DNA from: an uncultured Clostridia bacterium | GTDB lineage: Bacteria; Bacillota; Clostridia; Christensenellales; Borkfalkiaceae | Direction of reading: 5' to 3' | Assembly (NCBI GenBank): GCA_947175325.1 | Contig: CAMWME010000003.1 | Span: forward strand, 62,001-126,000 | Length of the DNA stretch: 64,000 nucleotides | In this document: positions 18,017-31,700 of the stretch, in pieces | How the letters are laid out: every line of letters starts with the position of its first letter | Numbering within the stretch: position 1 is the first letter of the stretch | Notes under the pieces: model-generated | Database searches by the model: none | What the model was told of the DNA's origin: nothing | Seen by the model: the letters and a program-made list of their open reading frames with translations, nothing else | Position numbers and translations under genes: made by a program

Positions 18017-19699
18017 TTACTGCTTTTTAGCCGTTGATTTAGTCGCCGTGGATTTCGAAGTGGTTGATTTTGCAGCCGTGGATTTGGTTGCCGTGGATTT
18101 GGTTGCCGCGGGCTTAGCCGTAGTTGACTTAGCCGCCGTTGACTTTGCAGCTGTGGTTTTAGTAGCCGCAGTGGTTTTTGCTGCGGTGGTTTTGGTTGCC
18201 GCGGGCTTTGCCGTCGTAGCCGTCTTGGTTGCCGTAGACTTGGTTGCGGTCGTCTTTGCCGCGGTTGATTTAGTGGCAGCCGCTTTGGTTGCGGTTGACT
18301 TTGACGCGGTGGACTTGGTTGCCGTAGTTTTAGCCGCAGTCGACTTAGTTGCAGTGGTTTTGGTTGCGGGCTTGGTTGCCTTAGGCGCGGGCTCCTCTGC
18401 GGGTGCTTCCGTTTCGGGCTCCTCCGCCTCTTCCTCCGTTTGCTCGGGTTTCTCGGCGGGTGTTTCCGCTACTTCCTCCGCGGGCTCCTCCTCTTTAACG
18501 GGTTCGGGCTCGGCGGGTGCCTCCGTCTTTTCTTCCGCTGCGGGTTCAACCGCTTCGGGTGCTTCGGCGGGTTCTTCCGCGGGGGCTTCCGTTTCAACGT
18601 CGCGGATAAGGTCGCTTACGGTGATAAGGTCGCCGTCCTCGTCGCTATCCGTCTTTACGGGTGCGGGGGTGTAAGGCGCGGTATCCTCCAAAAGGGTTTT
18701 GGTGTAGTCCACGCTTGCCGCCGTCCTTGCCGCCTTCCTTTCTTCAAGCTGGCGTTTTCTTCTTGCCGAAGGGCTTTCGGGAAGTGGAATTCTGTCCGAG
18801 TAGGTTTCGTCGAATAAAAGAGCAAGCTCGTTCTCGTACTCTGCGGGGTCGAACTTGACGCCCTTGCACTTCTTGATATTTACGCCGCTGGTGTGCTTGG
18901 AAGCGTTTACGGGGTCTAATACGATATCCTCGAAAAGGCTCTTGTTGGAAATTTTTCTTGCAAGCGCGAACATGGGCGCAACGAGTGCGAACGCGACGAA
19001 GAAGATTATTGCGACGAGTACCGCCAAAACCACGTAGAGAGTGGGGTCGTTTACGCTTACGAACAGCCAAAGCACGGCTTCTATCACCGCGCCCAAGCCG
19101 AGGATTGCGCCTTCAACTAGCGCGGGAATGAAATAGTTCAAAAAGCAAGTGCCCTTGCCGCGGCTCTTCATAGTGTTGAAGCAAATGGAAATTGCGTCTG
19201 CCGCGCCGATGTCGGGGGTGGTTTCGATTACGTACGCGGTGGGCGCCATAAGTATGGTCATTATCACGCAGTACACTAAAAGCACTAAACCGCTGGGCGC
19301 AAAGAAAATCATAATGATAATCTCGGGGTCAATCGTATCAACGAAACAAGATACGACGTAGCCGATTGCACCCAAAAGCCCGCCGGCAATTCCTATAAGT
19401 ATGACGCCCGCAATGAATATAAGCGCCTCTAAAATAATTGCAAGGAGCATAGTCCAGAAGGGCTTTGCTTGGCACGCAACCTTAAAGGACTGGGGAATAT
19501 CGACGGTGTTCTCCCGCTCGGCTATCTTCGCTTGCCGTATATTTGCAAGCGAAAACATAGCGCCGAGAATTACCGTGAACGGAGATAAAAGCTCCATTAT
19601 TACCCAAGCGAAATATTTTATGAGATTGCCTTTGTGCCAAAGCGTCTTTGCAGACGATTTGATTGCGTTACCGAAATAAAATCCGAAACCGCGGTTCAT
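18017..19699 (-). CDS. Polytopic membrane protein with histone H1-like K/A/T tail
   Basis: The 560-residue protein has five or six membrane helices between about residues 25 and 265 (for example MLLAIILEALIFIAGVILIG and VVLAVLVAIIFFVAFALVAP). This part resembles bacterial multi-helix proteins with a GAADAISICFNTMKSRGKGT loop. After ARKISNKSLFEDI comes a long tail: first a charged segment, then a Glu/Pro/Ala-rich stretch (about 365-440), then about 120 residues of TATKSTAAKTTATKSTA-type repeats. The last part is strongly basic and resembles the C-terminal tail of eukaryotic and bacterial histone H1-like proteins. The positive-inside rule puts the tail in the cytoplasm, where it could bind DNA, RNA or polyphosphate. 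The start at 19699 follows GGAGG. It is the seventh gene of the ten-gene operon. Confidence 0.8.
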   Translation of the reverse strand: MNRGFGFYFGNAIKSSAKTLWHKGNLIKYFAWVIMELLSPFTVILGAMFSLANIRQAKIAERENTVDIPQSFKVACQAKPFWTMLLAIILEALIFIAGVILIGIAGGLLGAIGYVVSCFVDTIDPEIIIMIFFAPSGLVLLVYCVIMTILMAPTAYVIETTPDIGAADAISICFNTMKSRGKGTCFLNYFIPALVEGAILGLGAVIEAVLWLFVSVNDPTLYVVLAVLVAIIFFVAFALVAPMFALARKISNKSLFEDIVLDPVNASKHTSGVNIKKCKGVKFDPAEYENELALLFDETYSDRIPLPESPSARRKRQLEERKAARTAASVDYTKTLLEDTAPYTPAPVKTDSDEDGDLITVSDLIRDVETEAPAEEPAEAPEAVEPAAEEKTEAPAEPEPVKEEEPAEEVAETPAEKPEQTEEEAEEPETEAPAEEPAPKATKPATKTTATKSTAAKTTATKSTASKSTATKAAATKSTAAKTTATKSTATKTATTAKPAATKTTAAKTTAATKTTAAKSTAAKSTTAKPAATKSTATKSTAAKSTTSKSTATKSTAKKQ

Positions 19700-19732
19700 A
19701 ATAAATTTCCTCCGAATTGCCATATTGGCGTG

Positions 19733-22700
19733 TTAATTGATTGTAGTAGATGCAAGTATTTGTGCCATTTGAGTAAGCTTTACGCTGACCGTAAGTCCTT
19801 CTGCGGGTCTAATCGAATAAGTGGTGCTTGCTTCGACGCGGCCCTTAGCGCCGTCCTTATAGACGATTACGTACAATACGCCGTCCTTTAAGAGGACTTC
19901 GCTCTTGTGCGTTTCGTCCGTCAAGCCCGTAAGGGTGTATCCGCTGTTAAGCACGAAGTAGCCCTTGTAAAGCGTGGACTCGGTAACGTCGGTAAAATCG
20001 CACCCCTCGTCGAGGTTGAAGTCCAAATAATCGCCGTATACGACGACCTTAGATTCGTCTGCGTTTTGAAGCTGGAAGGAATACAGTCCGGTTACGTCCA
20101 GTCCTTTGTTGTCAAATACGCGAATCTGTATCCATTTTTCGTATTCGCGTGCAAACGATACGGGCATAAGCGTGTACTTAAACGTGCAGCTGCCGACGAA
20201 GTTTCCGTCCGTTATCTCGATGTATTGTGCCAAATTGCTCTTGTCAACGCCGTATTTGCTTAAATCGTACGCCTTGCCGGTGTAGGGAAGCATCAAGGGT
20301 TCGCCGCCGTTGAGCGAAGTCTGTTTGTACTTGATTACGACGGGATTAAACGCAAGCCTTGCCTTGAAATAGTTTTCCGGAACGGGGCTGCCTTCCTCGT
20401 ACTTATGATGCACTTCGTAGCAGTGGGTTACGTCAAGCTCGCCTTGCTTAATAGTTACGCTTTTAATGCCTACGTCAAGATAACGCTGATTTCTGTTCTC
20501 TGCGGTACCCGTTATGGTAAGCGTATCGCTGCCGTAAAGTGCCGTCTCGTTGCCGTCTTTATCCCAAATATGGTATTGGGTAAGTTTTAGCGTTTTACCC
20601 GCTTCGTCATAGTCCGCGGTTACGCCTACGGGGGTTACGTAAATTTTTACTTGTTTTACGGTGAAGGTTTCGCCCGACTCTTCGGTTAAAAGCTCGTAGT
20701 TGTCGTCCGCGTCGCCTTTAATCCTAAACTTTATCTCGTCCTCGCCGGCGTAGTTGTACTCGACCTCTTTACCCATGGTGTTGTTATAGAAGAACCATTC
20801 AATCTCAACGCCAGTGTCGACGGGAAGAATACCTACATCGCCGTTTTCGTCGGTGTTGGTTACGCTAACCGACGAGGTAGGCAACAAGCCGTAGTTGTAA
20901 GTAATATCTTCGTACTGACTTGCGTCGTAGTGCGCCGTAGCAACTATCACGCGCTTTAATATCGTAACGGTTACGTCCGTATCGGAATCGGAAACCGCGT
21001 ACACCGTTTTGTCGACGTTTTTAAACTTGATATTTACGGTATAGGTGCCCGCGTTGACGGGAAGGTCGGTGGATTCAACTCCGTCCTTGGTAAATACGAG
21101 GTCGTACTCTGCCACGAAGTCGTCGTAGAAGCCTAACTGCGACTTGTCGTCGCCGTGCCAGTGAATGAAGCCGAAATCGTTTTTGTCAAGAGCCTCGCCG
21201 TTGTATTGGCGCTCTTCTCCGTTATACACCGCCTCTACGGTAACCTTTCTTGCGGTTACTTCAAGCGTTGCGGGCAAGTTGTCGGTAATTTTGTAATTGC
21301 CGAGTACGTTGCCGCCCTCTACTTTTTCGGTAAATTCTACGGATACTTCGTAAATACCTATGGTTTGGTTTACGTCCTCTTTGTTAACTGCTTGGGATTC
21401 GGAGGTTCCGTCCTCGCCCAAATAGCCGTAGGAATATACGGGCGTGAGCTGTGCCAAATCTTCTTCAACGAAGGTGAAATGTTCAAAGCCTTCTACGGGC
21501 AAATCGTCGAAACGCTCGATAGAGCAGAAATCGTTGCCGTCAAGCACTGCTTGAATTTCAATTTCTCTGCGCTCGATTGTAAGCTTGCACGAAGCTTCGG
21601 GGTTCAACAAATTGTAGTTTTCCGCTACGTCGTTACTGCCCTCAACGGTGAAGTATTCGAACTTGACGAAGTAGGTGCCCGCGTTCTTGGGGGTTGCGGA
21701 AACGGTAAGCTCCTCGTCCGCATAGTAGCTTACGTGGGGAACTATCGTTTCGCCCGATACCTCTTCGGATACGCCGAAATTCTGCTTTTTAACGGTGTAG
21801 TCGTAAACCTTGCCGTCGTAGGTATAGGTTTCCTCGCCCATAGATATTGTAATATTTAAAGGCTTAATAGTAAAGGAAATACCGCCTTCGGGGCTTAAAT
21901 TTATTTCGTAGTTTACGTCGGGAGCGACGCCGCCTATCCTACTGTTCGCCTCGTCGTACTTAGCAACGTAGTCGCCGGCGTTCTTCGGCTTACCGTTCAA
22001 GGCCGTTTCAACCTCGTCCGTTACCGAGTAGTAATCTACTTCGAACTGCATCGTTTCGCCGTAAGGGAACGCGTAGGTTATACCCGCGTCGTACTCGTGC
22101 TCGTCTCCGTCGTAGAAGATTGAAGCCCAGTCTTGAAGGGTCAAGGTAACTTCGAGCTTGTGTACGGTTGCGTACGAAGTATCGTCGCAAGTTATAGCGT
22201 AGTTATCTATACCCGCGCCGCCGATACTGTCAGAAACGGTGCTGCCGCCAAGATAGAATTCGTAGGAATAAGTATCTGCGTTTTTGGGGTCTGCCTCGTC
22301 GCCGTCGGAGTTGTAGAAGGTTACTGCAATAGTAAGCTTTTCATCGCCTACCACCTCTAACGAGCCGTCCGCATAAGTGAAGTTGGGCTCGGTTGCGCCG
22401 TCGGGGTAGGTAAGGCGGGTGCCGTAGGTTTGGTCGCTAATCTCTTTGAGATTAATTGTGATAGGTCTTTGCTTAATAGTAAGCGTGCCCGCTTCCGTTC
22501 TGACAACCGTGTAATTGTTTGACTTGCTTGTAAACTGCGCCTCGTTGTCGAAGTCGCCCGCGTTGATTACGGAGTTTGCCGAGTTTTCAACGTATTCGAG
22601 AATATCTTCGATATCGTCCCAAGGCATAATGCCGTCGACTTCGGGGTCGCCCTCAAAGTAAGCCCTTTCGTACTTGTCGCAAGAGAACGGCGTGCCGTCG

Positions 22701-25700
22701 TAATAGCCCTCTTTTTGAGCGCTTGCCGCAACCACCACTATTTCACGCGCGGTAACGGTGAGCGTGCTGCCTATAAAGGTGATTTTATAGTTGCCCGCGT
22801 ATTTTACGGTTGGAGTATCACTTATATCGTGGTAGTAAATACCGTTTACCTTGCAGCGGTCGATTTCTATCGTGTGCGTGCCGACGGAAGTTCTTTCGTT
22901 GATATCGCCGTCGGGGCAATATACGTACGCCTCTATCTTATCATCGTTTATAATCTCGCCGCTGACTACTTGATAGCCGTCGTAAGAATTGAAAGCTTCG
23001 CCGTACTGCTTTGTCATCGGGTCAAGCTGTAACGTTATTTCTTTGGGGTTGATAGTAAGCTTTGCCTCTACCGCGTCCGCGTTGAGTATGGTATAGTTGC
23101 CGAAGCCGTTTTCGCCGTACGCCGTTTCAACGTAGCAGCCCGTTAAATCAAGCAATATCGTGTAATCGCCAACGTCCACGGGGTCTGAGCCTAAGATAAC
23201 GTTGTATGCGTCCCTATACTTAACCGCAACTTGAAGCTTTTCGCTGCCTATAAGCGCGTCCGATTTAGTCAAGTCGTAGTTATTAGGCGTTGCGGGATAA
23301 AGCTCGTCGCCGTAGGTTACTTCAAGGTCGTTTAAAGCAATAGTGATTTCAACGGGTTTGATTTTAAGCTTGCCTACGTCTTTCTTTATTTCGTAGTTAA
23401 GCGTAAAGTCGGTGCCGTCTACGTCAACCACTGCGTATTCAAGGTCATTGTCAACCTCGCCTTGCATAACGGTGAGAATTGATGTGTAGTCCGTAACAGT
23501 AATTTCGTGTCCGTCAACGAGCGTGTACAAGCCCTCGCCGAAGAGCTGAGTGAAGCCTCTGTCATCGTGGTCGTCGCCGTCGTAAAACCACGAGTTACCG
23601 TTAGACTGCAACTTTATCGTACGGGGGTTAACTTTAAGCGTTCCGTATTTCCTTTCTACGATATCGTAGTTCGCGGTAACGTCTTGACTGTATTCATCGT
23701 AAATAATATAGTCTTGCGCGTTAACGACTTCGCCCTCGGTAACGAAGGTTACCGTTGCAACGTTGTACGACGATATGCTGTGTCCTATAACGAGGTTTTG
23801 AGCCCAGCAGCCGCTGTCACTGTGTTCCTCGCCGTCGTAAACGAAGGTGTGGTTAGTTGCCGACTCTACCGTAATTTCACGCTTGTTTACGGTAAGCGTG
23901 CCCCATTCCCTTTCTACGATGTCGTAGTTGGGGATAGTAAGCTCAACTTCGTTCTCTACCGTGTCGGCGTCCTTTATCTTGGTGTAATTGCCGAGAATGA
24001 CCGTTGCGTCGTCGGGAAGAGTGAACTCCGTCCACACTTCTTCCGGATTTTTATAGTACAGCGTGTAGCCGTTATCGTATTGATATTCGCCGTTGTAGAT
24101 AAAATCGGTGCGCGTATTCGTTACGAGACGAACTTCGCGGGCGATAACTTCGAACGTGCCTATTTGGTAAGTAACTTCGTGGTTTTTCTCGATAGGGTCG
24201 TAATGCGCGTGATTATCGTAGGTAACGATTGCGTTCTTACATCTGACGAAGTATACGCCGGTGTCCAAAGTAATTCCGTTTAGCCATAAATCGTCGCCGT
24301 CAAGCCATTCTTCACCGTCAACGGAATATTCCCACGCGGGGAGCAAAGCGTGAATTTTACCCGCGTCCACGCCCTCTTGGGGGAAGCCTATGGCAGTGAA
24401 CTTAGGGGAAACGTCCTCAACGCCGTAAACGAATTTTTGGTTTTCCACTACGCCGACCGTGATTGCGCGCTTGGTAATTTTAAGCGTGCCGTAAACCGTT
24501 TCGTCGTTAGTGAGCGCGTAGTTTTCGGGAACTGAGTCCTCGTTCGTGCCAGGAATTACGGTTATTGCGTCGAGATAAATTTTATAGGTTCCCGCGTCCG
24601 TAGGGCTTGAAACGGTTTTGCCGTTTTCGTCCTCGTATTTTACGGAAATTACTAAGCTTTCGTCTAAGGGCAAATCTTTATCGCGGCTGAAAGACGTCGT
24701 ATCGTATTCGTAAGCCGTGCCGTCGTAAACCTTAGTATCCGAATCGGGGGTGATTGTTACTTCAAACGGCTTGATTTCTACCTCTTTATCCGCACAAGTG
24801 AAAGAATAGTTATCTGCATCCACGTAGGTTACGCCGTCACTTTCGTAAACACCGCTTAAACCTCTGCTCATTCTGTACGTGTGAATGCCGGCATTCCCCC
24901 ACCAGAAATTGCCCGAATTGACAATAGAGCCGTCCCAAAGCACTAATACTTTAAGCTGTTGTCCGTAAACGAAATTACCGCTTAATATATCGAATTTGTT
25001 TAGTCCGACGGGGTATTCAAGCTTTTCACCGTAGGTTACGCTGTCAATGTCCCACAGCTCAATTTCGATTTCTCTTTTCTCAACCGTCAAGGTGCCGGTG
25101 AAGGTTACCTCGTAGTTGGTTTGGCCGAAGTCGTCGGAGAAATCTGCACTTGCTTGGTCTGCGCTGACGGTGTAGTTACCCGCGTTAAGCCTATCGGTAA
25201 TCGGGTTGCCGTCATTATCGAGTGCGTAGAAGGTTTTAAGGGTAAGCGTTTCGTCAAATTCAAGGTCGCCAACCGTTGAAGTGAACTCGTAGCCCGCCCT
25301 AAAATCTTCCTCTTCGCCGTAGACAAAGCTGATATCGTCGAGTTCAAGGTCTACCTTTTTGGGGTTAATGGTAACGGTTGCGGTTAAAACCGAATCTTCG
25401 GTGAGCTCGTAGTTGCTGTTCGTGCCATTGCCATTTATCGTTATTATCGTGTCAGAAGAACCCACACGGCGCGCATATAGCATAACGAGTTCTACGGTGT
25501 AACTGCCCGCATTTTTCATTGTAGGATAAATCGGAAAAGTTCCGTCGGAACTTTGAATCGTCCGAATCATTGCAATACTAAAGGTTTCTTCAAAGGCAAG
25601 CTTGTTTTCGCTGGTTATTTCCAATAAATCTTTTTCAATATTTTTATCGTTGAACGTTTTACCGCTTGAATTAATATCTCCGTACGTATAGGTTAAATCT

Positions 25701-28700
25701 TTTAACTCTATGGTTAAGGGGCGCGGAGTGATGGTGAAGGTTACTTCTCCCGAGAAGGTAAAGGAATCGTTTATAATAAGTTCATAGTTCTCCACCTTGT
25801 TATCGTCCGCATCAGTGAAGTAACAGCCCAGCGAAGGGACAATGCCGTACTTACCTACGTTACCCCTAAGGGGTTCACCGTAGGCGTACGGGTAATAATA
25901 CGCATAAAAGTCGTTATCGTCCCACTCCCTCCACGAATATTCGGGGTGGAATTTATCGCTGCCTACGAGTCCTTCCTTTTCACCGTATTTGATTACGTAT
26001 TCGGGCTCGGGAAGGTCTTCGCCGTAGATAATGTCTTCAACGGATAGCAAGGTTACGGTAACGGGGCGTTTATTTACGGTAAGGTTACCGCCGGTGAATT
26101 TGATTGTATAGTTACCGGTGCTGGGCGTTTCGTCGTCAACCTTAGTAATTGCACATTCGAATTTCTGTACGGCGTAAGCGGTGCTGCTTGCGTCGGGGAA
26201 TACGTCTGCTTCAAAGCCGTAGTCGACGAGGGTAATTTCAAGCGTCTCCGTCCTATCGTTAAAGGTAACGAGACCCGCTGCGTCTATATACGCGCCGTTC
26301 CTTATAGTTAAGTAACCGTAGTCCTCACCGTAGTAAGCTTCGTTATCGTAAAGATTAACTGTGAGTTCACGCTGTACGATTATTAAATTACCTTCAATAG
26401 TAATCTCGTAGTTGTCTGCACTGCCGTCCAATACGGTTGCGGTAAATACGTTGGGGTCAAGCGGGTAAGTGCCTACGTCCGCAGTCGTTTCTTGTAAGTT
26501 GACGTCCTTTAAAGCAAAGGAAGAAACTTTAAGGATTTCGTTGAAAGGCAAGCCCGAACGGCGGGTAAATTCCCACGATGCCAAAGTAGACGCGGCGGAG
26601 CCGTAAACGGCTCTTCTATTGCTAACGTCTAACGGTGATAAATTGTATTTGGTTATTTCAAGGGTTGTGTTTGCGGGTAAATCGTATTCGTAGTTCTTCG
26701 TAATACCTTGGTCGGTTCCGTTGCCGTAGCGGAAAGATAAGCGATTTAAACCGATTTCGTATTCGCCGGCGTCCTTGCAAGGAACTAATACGCCCGACTT
26801 ATAGACGTCCAAACCCAGCCAGTATACGCCTTCGCCCGCCGCCAAGTTATCAATGGAAACGAGGTCGCTTATATCCATATCTTTATCAAGGCTAACGTGC
26901 TCCGAAGCAATATGGCTGCTGCTCCAACATAACGAGGAGCTGTTCTTTTGACCGTATACCAATTTAAAAGGTTTTAATTCAACGGTGATTGGACGCGGCG
27001 TTACTTTAAGGGTAGCGTAACGAACTGCTTGAACGTCGTAGTTCTTGGTGCTTGCGGGTGCGCCGTTGGCATATTGGAAAGTAATTATTCCCGAATTGAT
27101 AGCAACGTGGTAAGTGCCCGCGTCTAAGTATCTGTTTTCGCCGCCGTTAAGCCATTTGGTTTCAAAGTAAGACGACGTAGTGATATTATCGATATTATCG
27201 TAGATAAATTCGTTATTCGTTACGATATCGCCGTTGATGGTGCCCGTAATTACGGGTACGGGCGCTTTGGTGCCGTATACGATATCGTCCATGTCTTGCA
27301 AGGTCAAGACGATTTTGCGCGCGCTTATAACGAGCACGCCGCCTTCCGCAACCTTTATATCGTAGTTTGAGGTTACGTCGTCGTCGCCGCTTGAAACCGT
27401 TATAAATTTTTTATTGACAATAACGAAGTCGTACTTGCCGACGTTTTGGGGGTCAACGATTACGCCGTTTTGAGCAAAGATTATGCCGCTGGGGTTGATA
27501 TCGAGCTTGTGGTCGAACTCGGTTAAAAGCCCCTCCGCCTTTTCGGTGTGGTCGCTTACGTACTCAATTTCGTCGCCGTACTCAACGTTAATGTTGTTGA
27601 GGGTTACGGTAAGCGTCTTTTGGGTAATTTCAAGCTTTTCTTTGAAGTTGGGTTTGGGGCAAATTACCTCGTAGCCGTCCACGTAGAAGAAATAGTAAGC
27701 CTCGTTTTCGCTGTGAAGGGTCTTCGTTGTAGAAGTGCCGTCTTTATAGTAAACGGTTGCCTTGTCTGGTACCGCGTCGTACTTGCCGACCGAGGGCGGG
27801 TTCTTGCCGTCAAGGGCGTACTTAACTGCAATTTCAATTTCTTCACCGTACTTGGGCAGGTTGACGTTCAAGTTCGAAGCCACCGCTTCATAAGTGAAGT
27901 TTGAACTTCCCGAAGGATAAGCAAATTCTTCACCGTAAGTTACGCTTACGAAGTTGGGGTTAATTTGTATCTGCCTTGTACTGATTTGTAACAGCTGTCT
28001 GCCGGTGTAGGTAATTGAATAGTTGCCGTTTTCGGTAACGGTGCCGTTTGAGTGCTTTATTTCTTCCTTTGAAATAACCACGTCGTAGAAGCCAACTTTT
28101 TTGGGTTCTGCCTCTTTGCCGTTTTGGGTAAAGCCGATAGTAAATTGAAGAAGTTCGCCGAAAGGCAACCCTTCCATCGTTATTTGTTCGGCGTAAAGTT
28201 CGGAATAGTGTTTGCCTTTATATTCGTCGCTACCGTAAACAAGGTAAACAAGTGGAAGCTCTACCTCTATTTCTTTTTTCGTTATTTCTAACGTGCCGGT
28301 TTCGTAATCAACTTTATAGTTGTTAGTGCTGTCATGGCCGTCGTACCTCGTTACGGTGTAACGGTTGGGTGTGAAGTCGTACTTGCCGACGTCCTTTTTA
28401 ACGTAGCCGTCGAATTCAAGCGAGTCAACGAAAATATAAAGCGTTTCTAATTCGCCGCCGAAGGTTGCAAGTCCGTCGCCGGTTATCTTTTCATAGTTGG
28501 GATTAGCATTCGAGGAATAGTTGAAGTTTTCACCGTACACTACCGAATAAGAAGTAGGCTTAACCGTGATTTCGCGCTTTTCTATTTCAAGGCTGCCTTT
28601 TACTACGTTTACCGTGTAGTTGTGCTTTGCGTCTTTGCCGCTTGCGTCGGTAATGCTTATTAAGCTTTCGTCGCAAGTGAACGCGTAAGTGCCCGCGTCG

Positions 28701-31700
28701 GGGTAAACGTAGGTTGCGTTATCCGCATCGGGGGTGAACGACATATCGCCCGCAGCTGCGTTGACGGTTACGGTATGTATATTCAATACGCCCGACTTTG
28801 CCTTGTAACCGCCCGCGTACTCTACCTCTTCGCCGTATTTTACGGAGGCAATATCGTTAAGGGTTACGTCGATAGCGCGCTTGATTATAATAAGCGTGCC
28901 GTCTATCCACTCGACGTTATAGTTGCCCTTGCCATCCGTCCCGTTAGTGGTTATTTCGTAGTCCGCTTGACTTACCGAATAACCGCCGTCCTTTACATCG
29001 GGGTATTGTTCGTTTCCAAACTCATATGTAACAGCTGTAATTTCAAGCTTATCGGTACCGACAAGGTCGGGTGCGGGGTTCTTTACGTAGTTGCCTGCGC
29101 CCGTTTTATATGCGTAGCTTTCGCCGTACTCTGCCACGTATGTTATAAGCTGTACGGTAATATCGCGCTTTACAATTTCCAGCTCGCCCTCTTCGAACTC
29201 GATGAGGTAGTTTTGGCTGGAACCGTCCTTGCCGTTGGCTTTGACTATATTGCAAGCTATGGGTTTAGTTATGGGGTATTTACCTACCGCGGGGCGGGTA
29301 CCGGTAAAGCCGAATTTAACGTAAGTGATTTCGAGCGTTTCGCCCTCTGCGAGGTCGGGTTCGTTTGCGTAGTTGCCCGCGCCCTTTTGATAAGAATAAT
29401 CGTCACCGTAGGTTGCTTGATAAGATAAAAGCTTAACGGTTATCGGGCGGGGGTTGACTAAAAGATAGCCCGAGGAAGTGTAGACCTCGTAGTTGCCTTT
29501 TACGGAAGTACCCGATTGGTCTACGATATCGTAGCCGTGTCTGTTCTGAACGGCGGGCGCAACGTCGGTTACGGTCGTCCAGTCGGTTACGACGATTTCG
29601 TGTACGGAAAGCTTATCGTAGTATTTGGGATTGTCAAGCAAGACTTCAAAGCTCTTGTCGTACTGTGCCGTACCGTCGTAAATCAAATCGCGGTTGGTAC
29701 CCGATTCTATTCTTACGGGACGTCTTACGATTTCAAGCGTGCCGTTTTCGGGGGTGATTTTGTAGTTGCTTCTGCTAGGCGTCGTGCCGTCGGATTTTAA
29801 TATCGTTATCTGGTTGACGTCGGGCTTAATCGTGTAAGTGCCGACTATCGGGGTTTCGCCTTGATTGTAACCGTATATAACGTTGTTTACCGTCAACTTT
29901 TCGCCGCTTACAAGGTCGGGCGTATTTGCGTAGTTGCCCTCTTTTACCTCGTAGCTGATTTCTTCGCCGTAGATTACGCCGAGCATATTCTTGGCTTTAA
30001 CGGTTATTTCGCGCTGGCTGATATATAGCGTGGATACCTCTACCGTTATCGTATAGTTCGAAGTAACGGGCGTTGTACCGCTTAAAATAGATATTGCGGT
30101 TGTAGGGCAAGATATTGCTCCGTCGTAGGTACCCGCGTCGGGCATAGCCAAAGGTGTAGTAAATTTAACTTTTGACGCGTCGACCACAACGGTTTGCTCC
30201 GCCACTATGCCTTCAACCGTTTCGCCGCCGAGGTTGTATATAAGCGCGTTGCCGTAGGTGAGCGTAGTATCGTTGAGGTAAACGGTTATTGCGCGCGTAC
30301 CGACGGTGAGCGTGCTGGTGTTGGAGGTTATTTTATAGTTGGGCGTGGTTACGGGTTCGCCGTTGCCGTAGGTGAATTTGCTGTTTACGGTATCCAGCGA
30401 AATATCGTAGGTTTTGCCCGCCTCGTAGCTTGCGGGGGTTGCGCCGTCTTTAAGATATTTGAAAGCGGGTGTTAAAGTGTCGCCGCCGAAAAGCTTGCCG
30501 CCCACGATGCCGCTTCCGCTTATCGTGATATTGGGTGCGGGAAGCGTATCGCCGTAGTCGCATTCGGCGTTGTCAAGCGTTATAGTTATTTCCGCTTGGG
30601 TTATTTGCAAAGTGCCGTTGACCGTTTCTTTTATGTAGTAGTTGGAATTGGGAACGGCGAAGTTGATTGCGTTTTCCTTAGTGCCGACGTTTATGATATG
30701 GGGAACGTTGCCGACGATTGAAAGGTCTATAGGCAATGAACCCGCGCCGCTCGGCTGTGTGCCCGCGTAAAATACGGTGTAAGTTTCAACGCTGAGCGGG
30801 GTGCCGTCGTAAGGCTTGCTACCGTCCTCCGTGAATACCATTAAAGGTATCGGGGTTATCTTGATATCACCGTAATTTTCGGTAACGTTATAGTTGTTAA
30901 TATCGACTTCCGCACCGCTTTGACCCCATACTATGGTGTAATTAAGCGCGTTTTTGCCGCTGTGGATTACGTCGGTAAACGCCTCGGAAGCATACGTAAT
31001 ACCGTCTTTTTGAACCAGTTTAAGTTCTTGACCTTCTGCAAGTCCGCTTGCGGTATGTTCCTTTACGGGGTGAGCCGTGCCGTCGTACTCCCATTCGCCG
31101 CCCGCCGTGGTTATAGTGAGCGCGCGGGGAGTTATTTTAAGCGTGCCCGTATTGGCCGTGATTATATAGTTTTCGGTTACGGGCGCGTTACTTGAATCTA
31201 AAATTTCGTAAGTAAGCTCGTTGGGCTTTACGCCGTCGCGCACGTCGGTTACGGATACCGTGGAGGTAGCTGTCAAAGTCTGCTCTTCCGCTACGGTGCC
31301 CGAGGTTATTTTGTAATTTGCGTTTGAATGCGTTTCGCCGTCGTAAATCCACTCCTCGGTTTCGGATAAAACGGTTACTTTTCTTTTTTCGACGGTGAAG
31401 GTGCCGTTTGACTTCGAGCTGAAATTATAACGATAGGTAATATCCTTACCGTTTTCGCCAAGCACCTTTAAGCTGTCAAGCTCGATTGCGTAATCGCCGA
31501 ACGTAACGGGCGTGACGCCGCCCGCAATTTGGGTGGTTAAGTCGTACTTATCGCTGCCGACGAGTTGTTTTTTAGAGTTCGCGTCGGGGGTGCCGTTTAC
31601 TGTGAAGCCCTTGCCGTTATAGGTTTCGGATACGTTTGCTATCTTGAACGAAACGGTCTTTGCCTCGAAGGTGTAATTTGCCGACGGCTTATCGTATTCG

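Noticed and set aside
18017-18385. Tandem short DNA repeats that look like a CRISPR or satellite array
   Set aside because: The units are in-frame codons of a low-complexity protein tail, with no constant repeat and spacer structure.
18048-18674. Long plus-strand frame with VDLVAVDF-type repeats
   Set aside because: It is the antisense shadow of the K/A/T repeat tail encoded on the minus strand; no ribosome site or promoter fits it.
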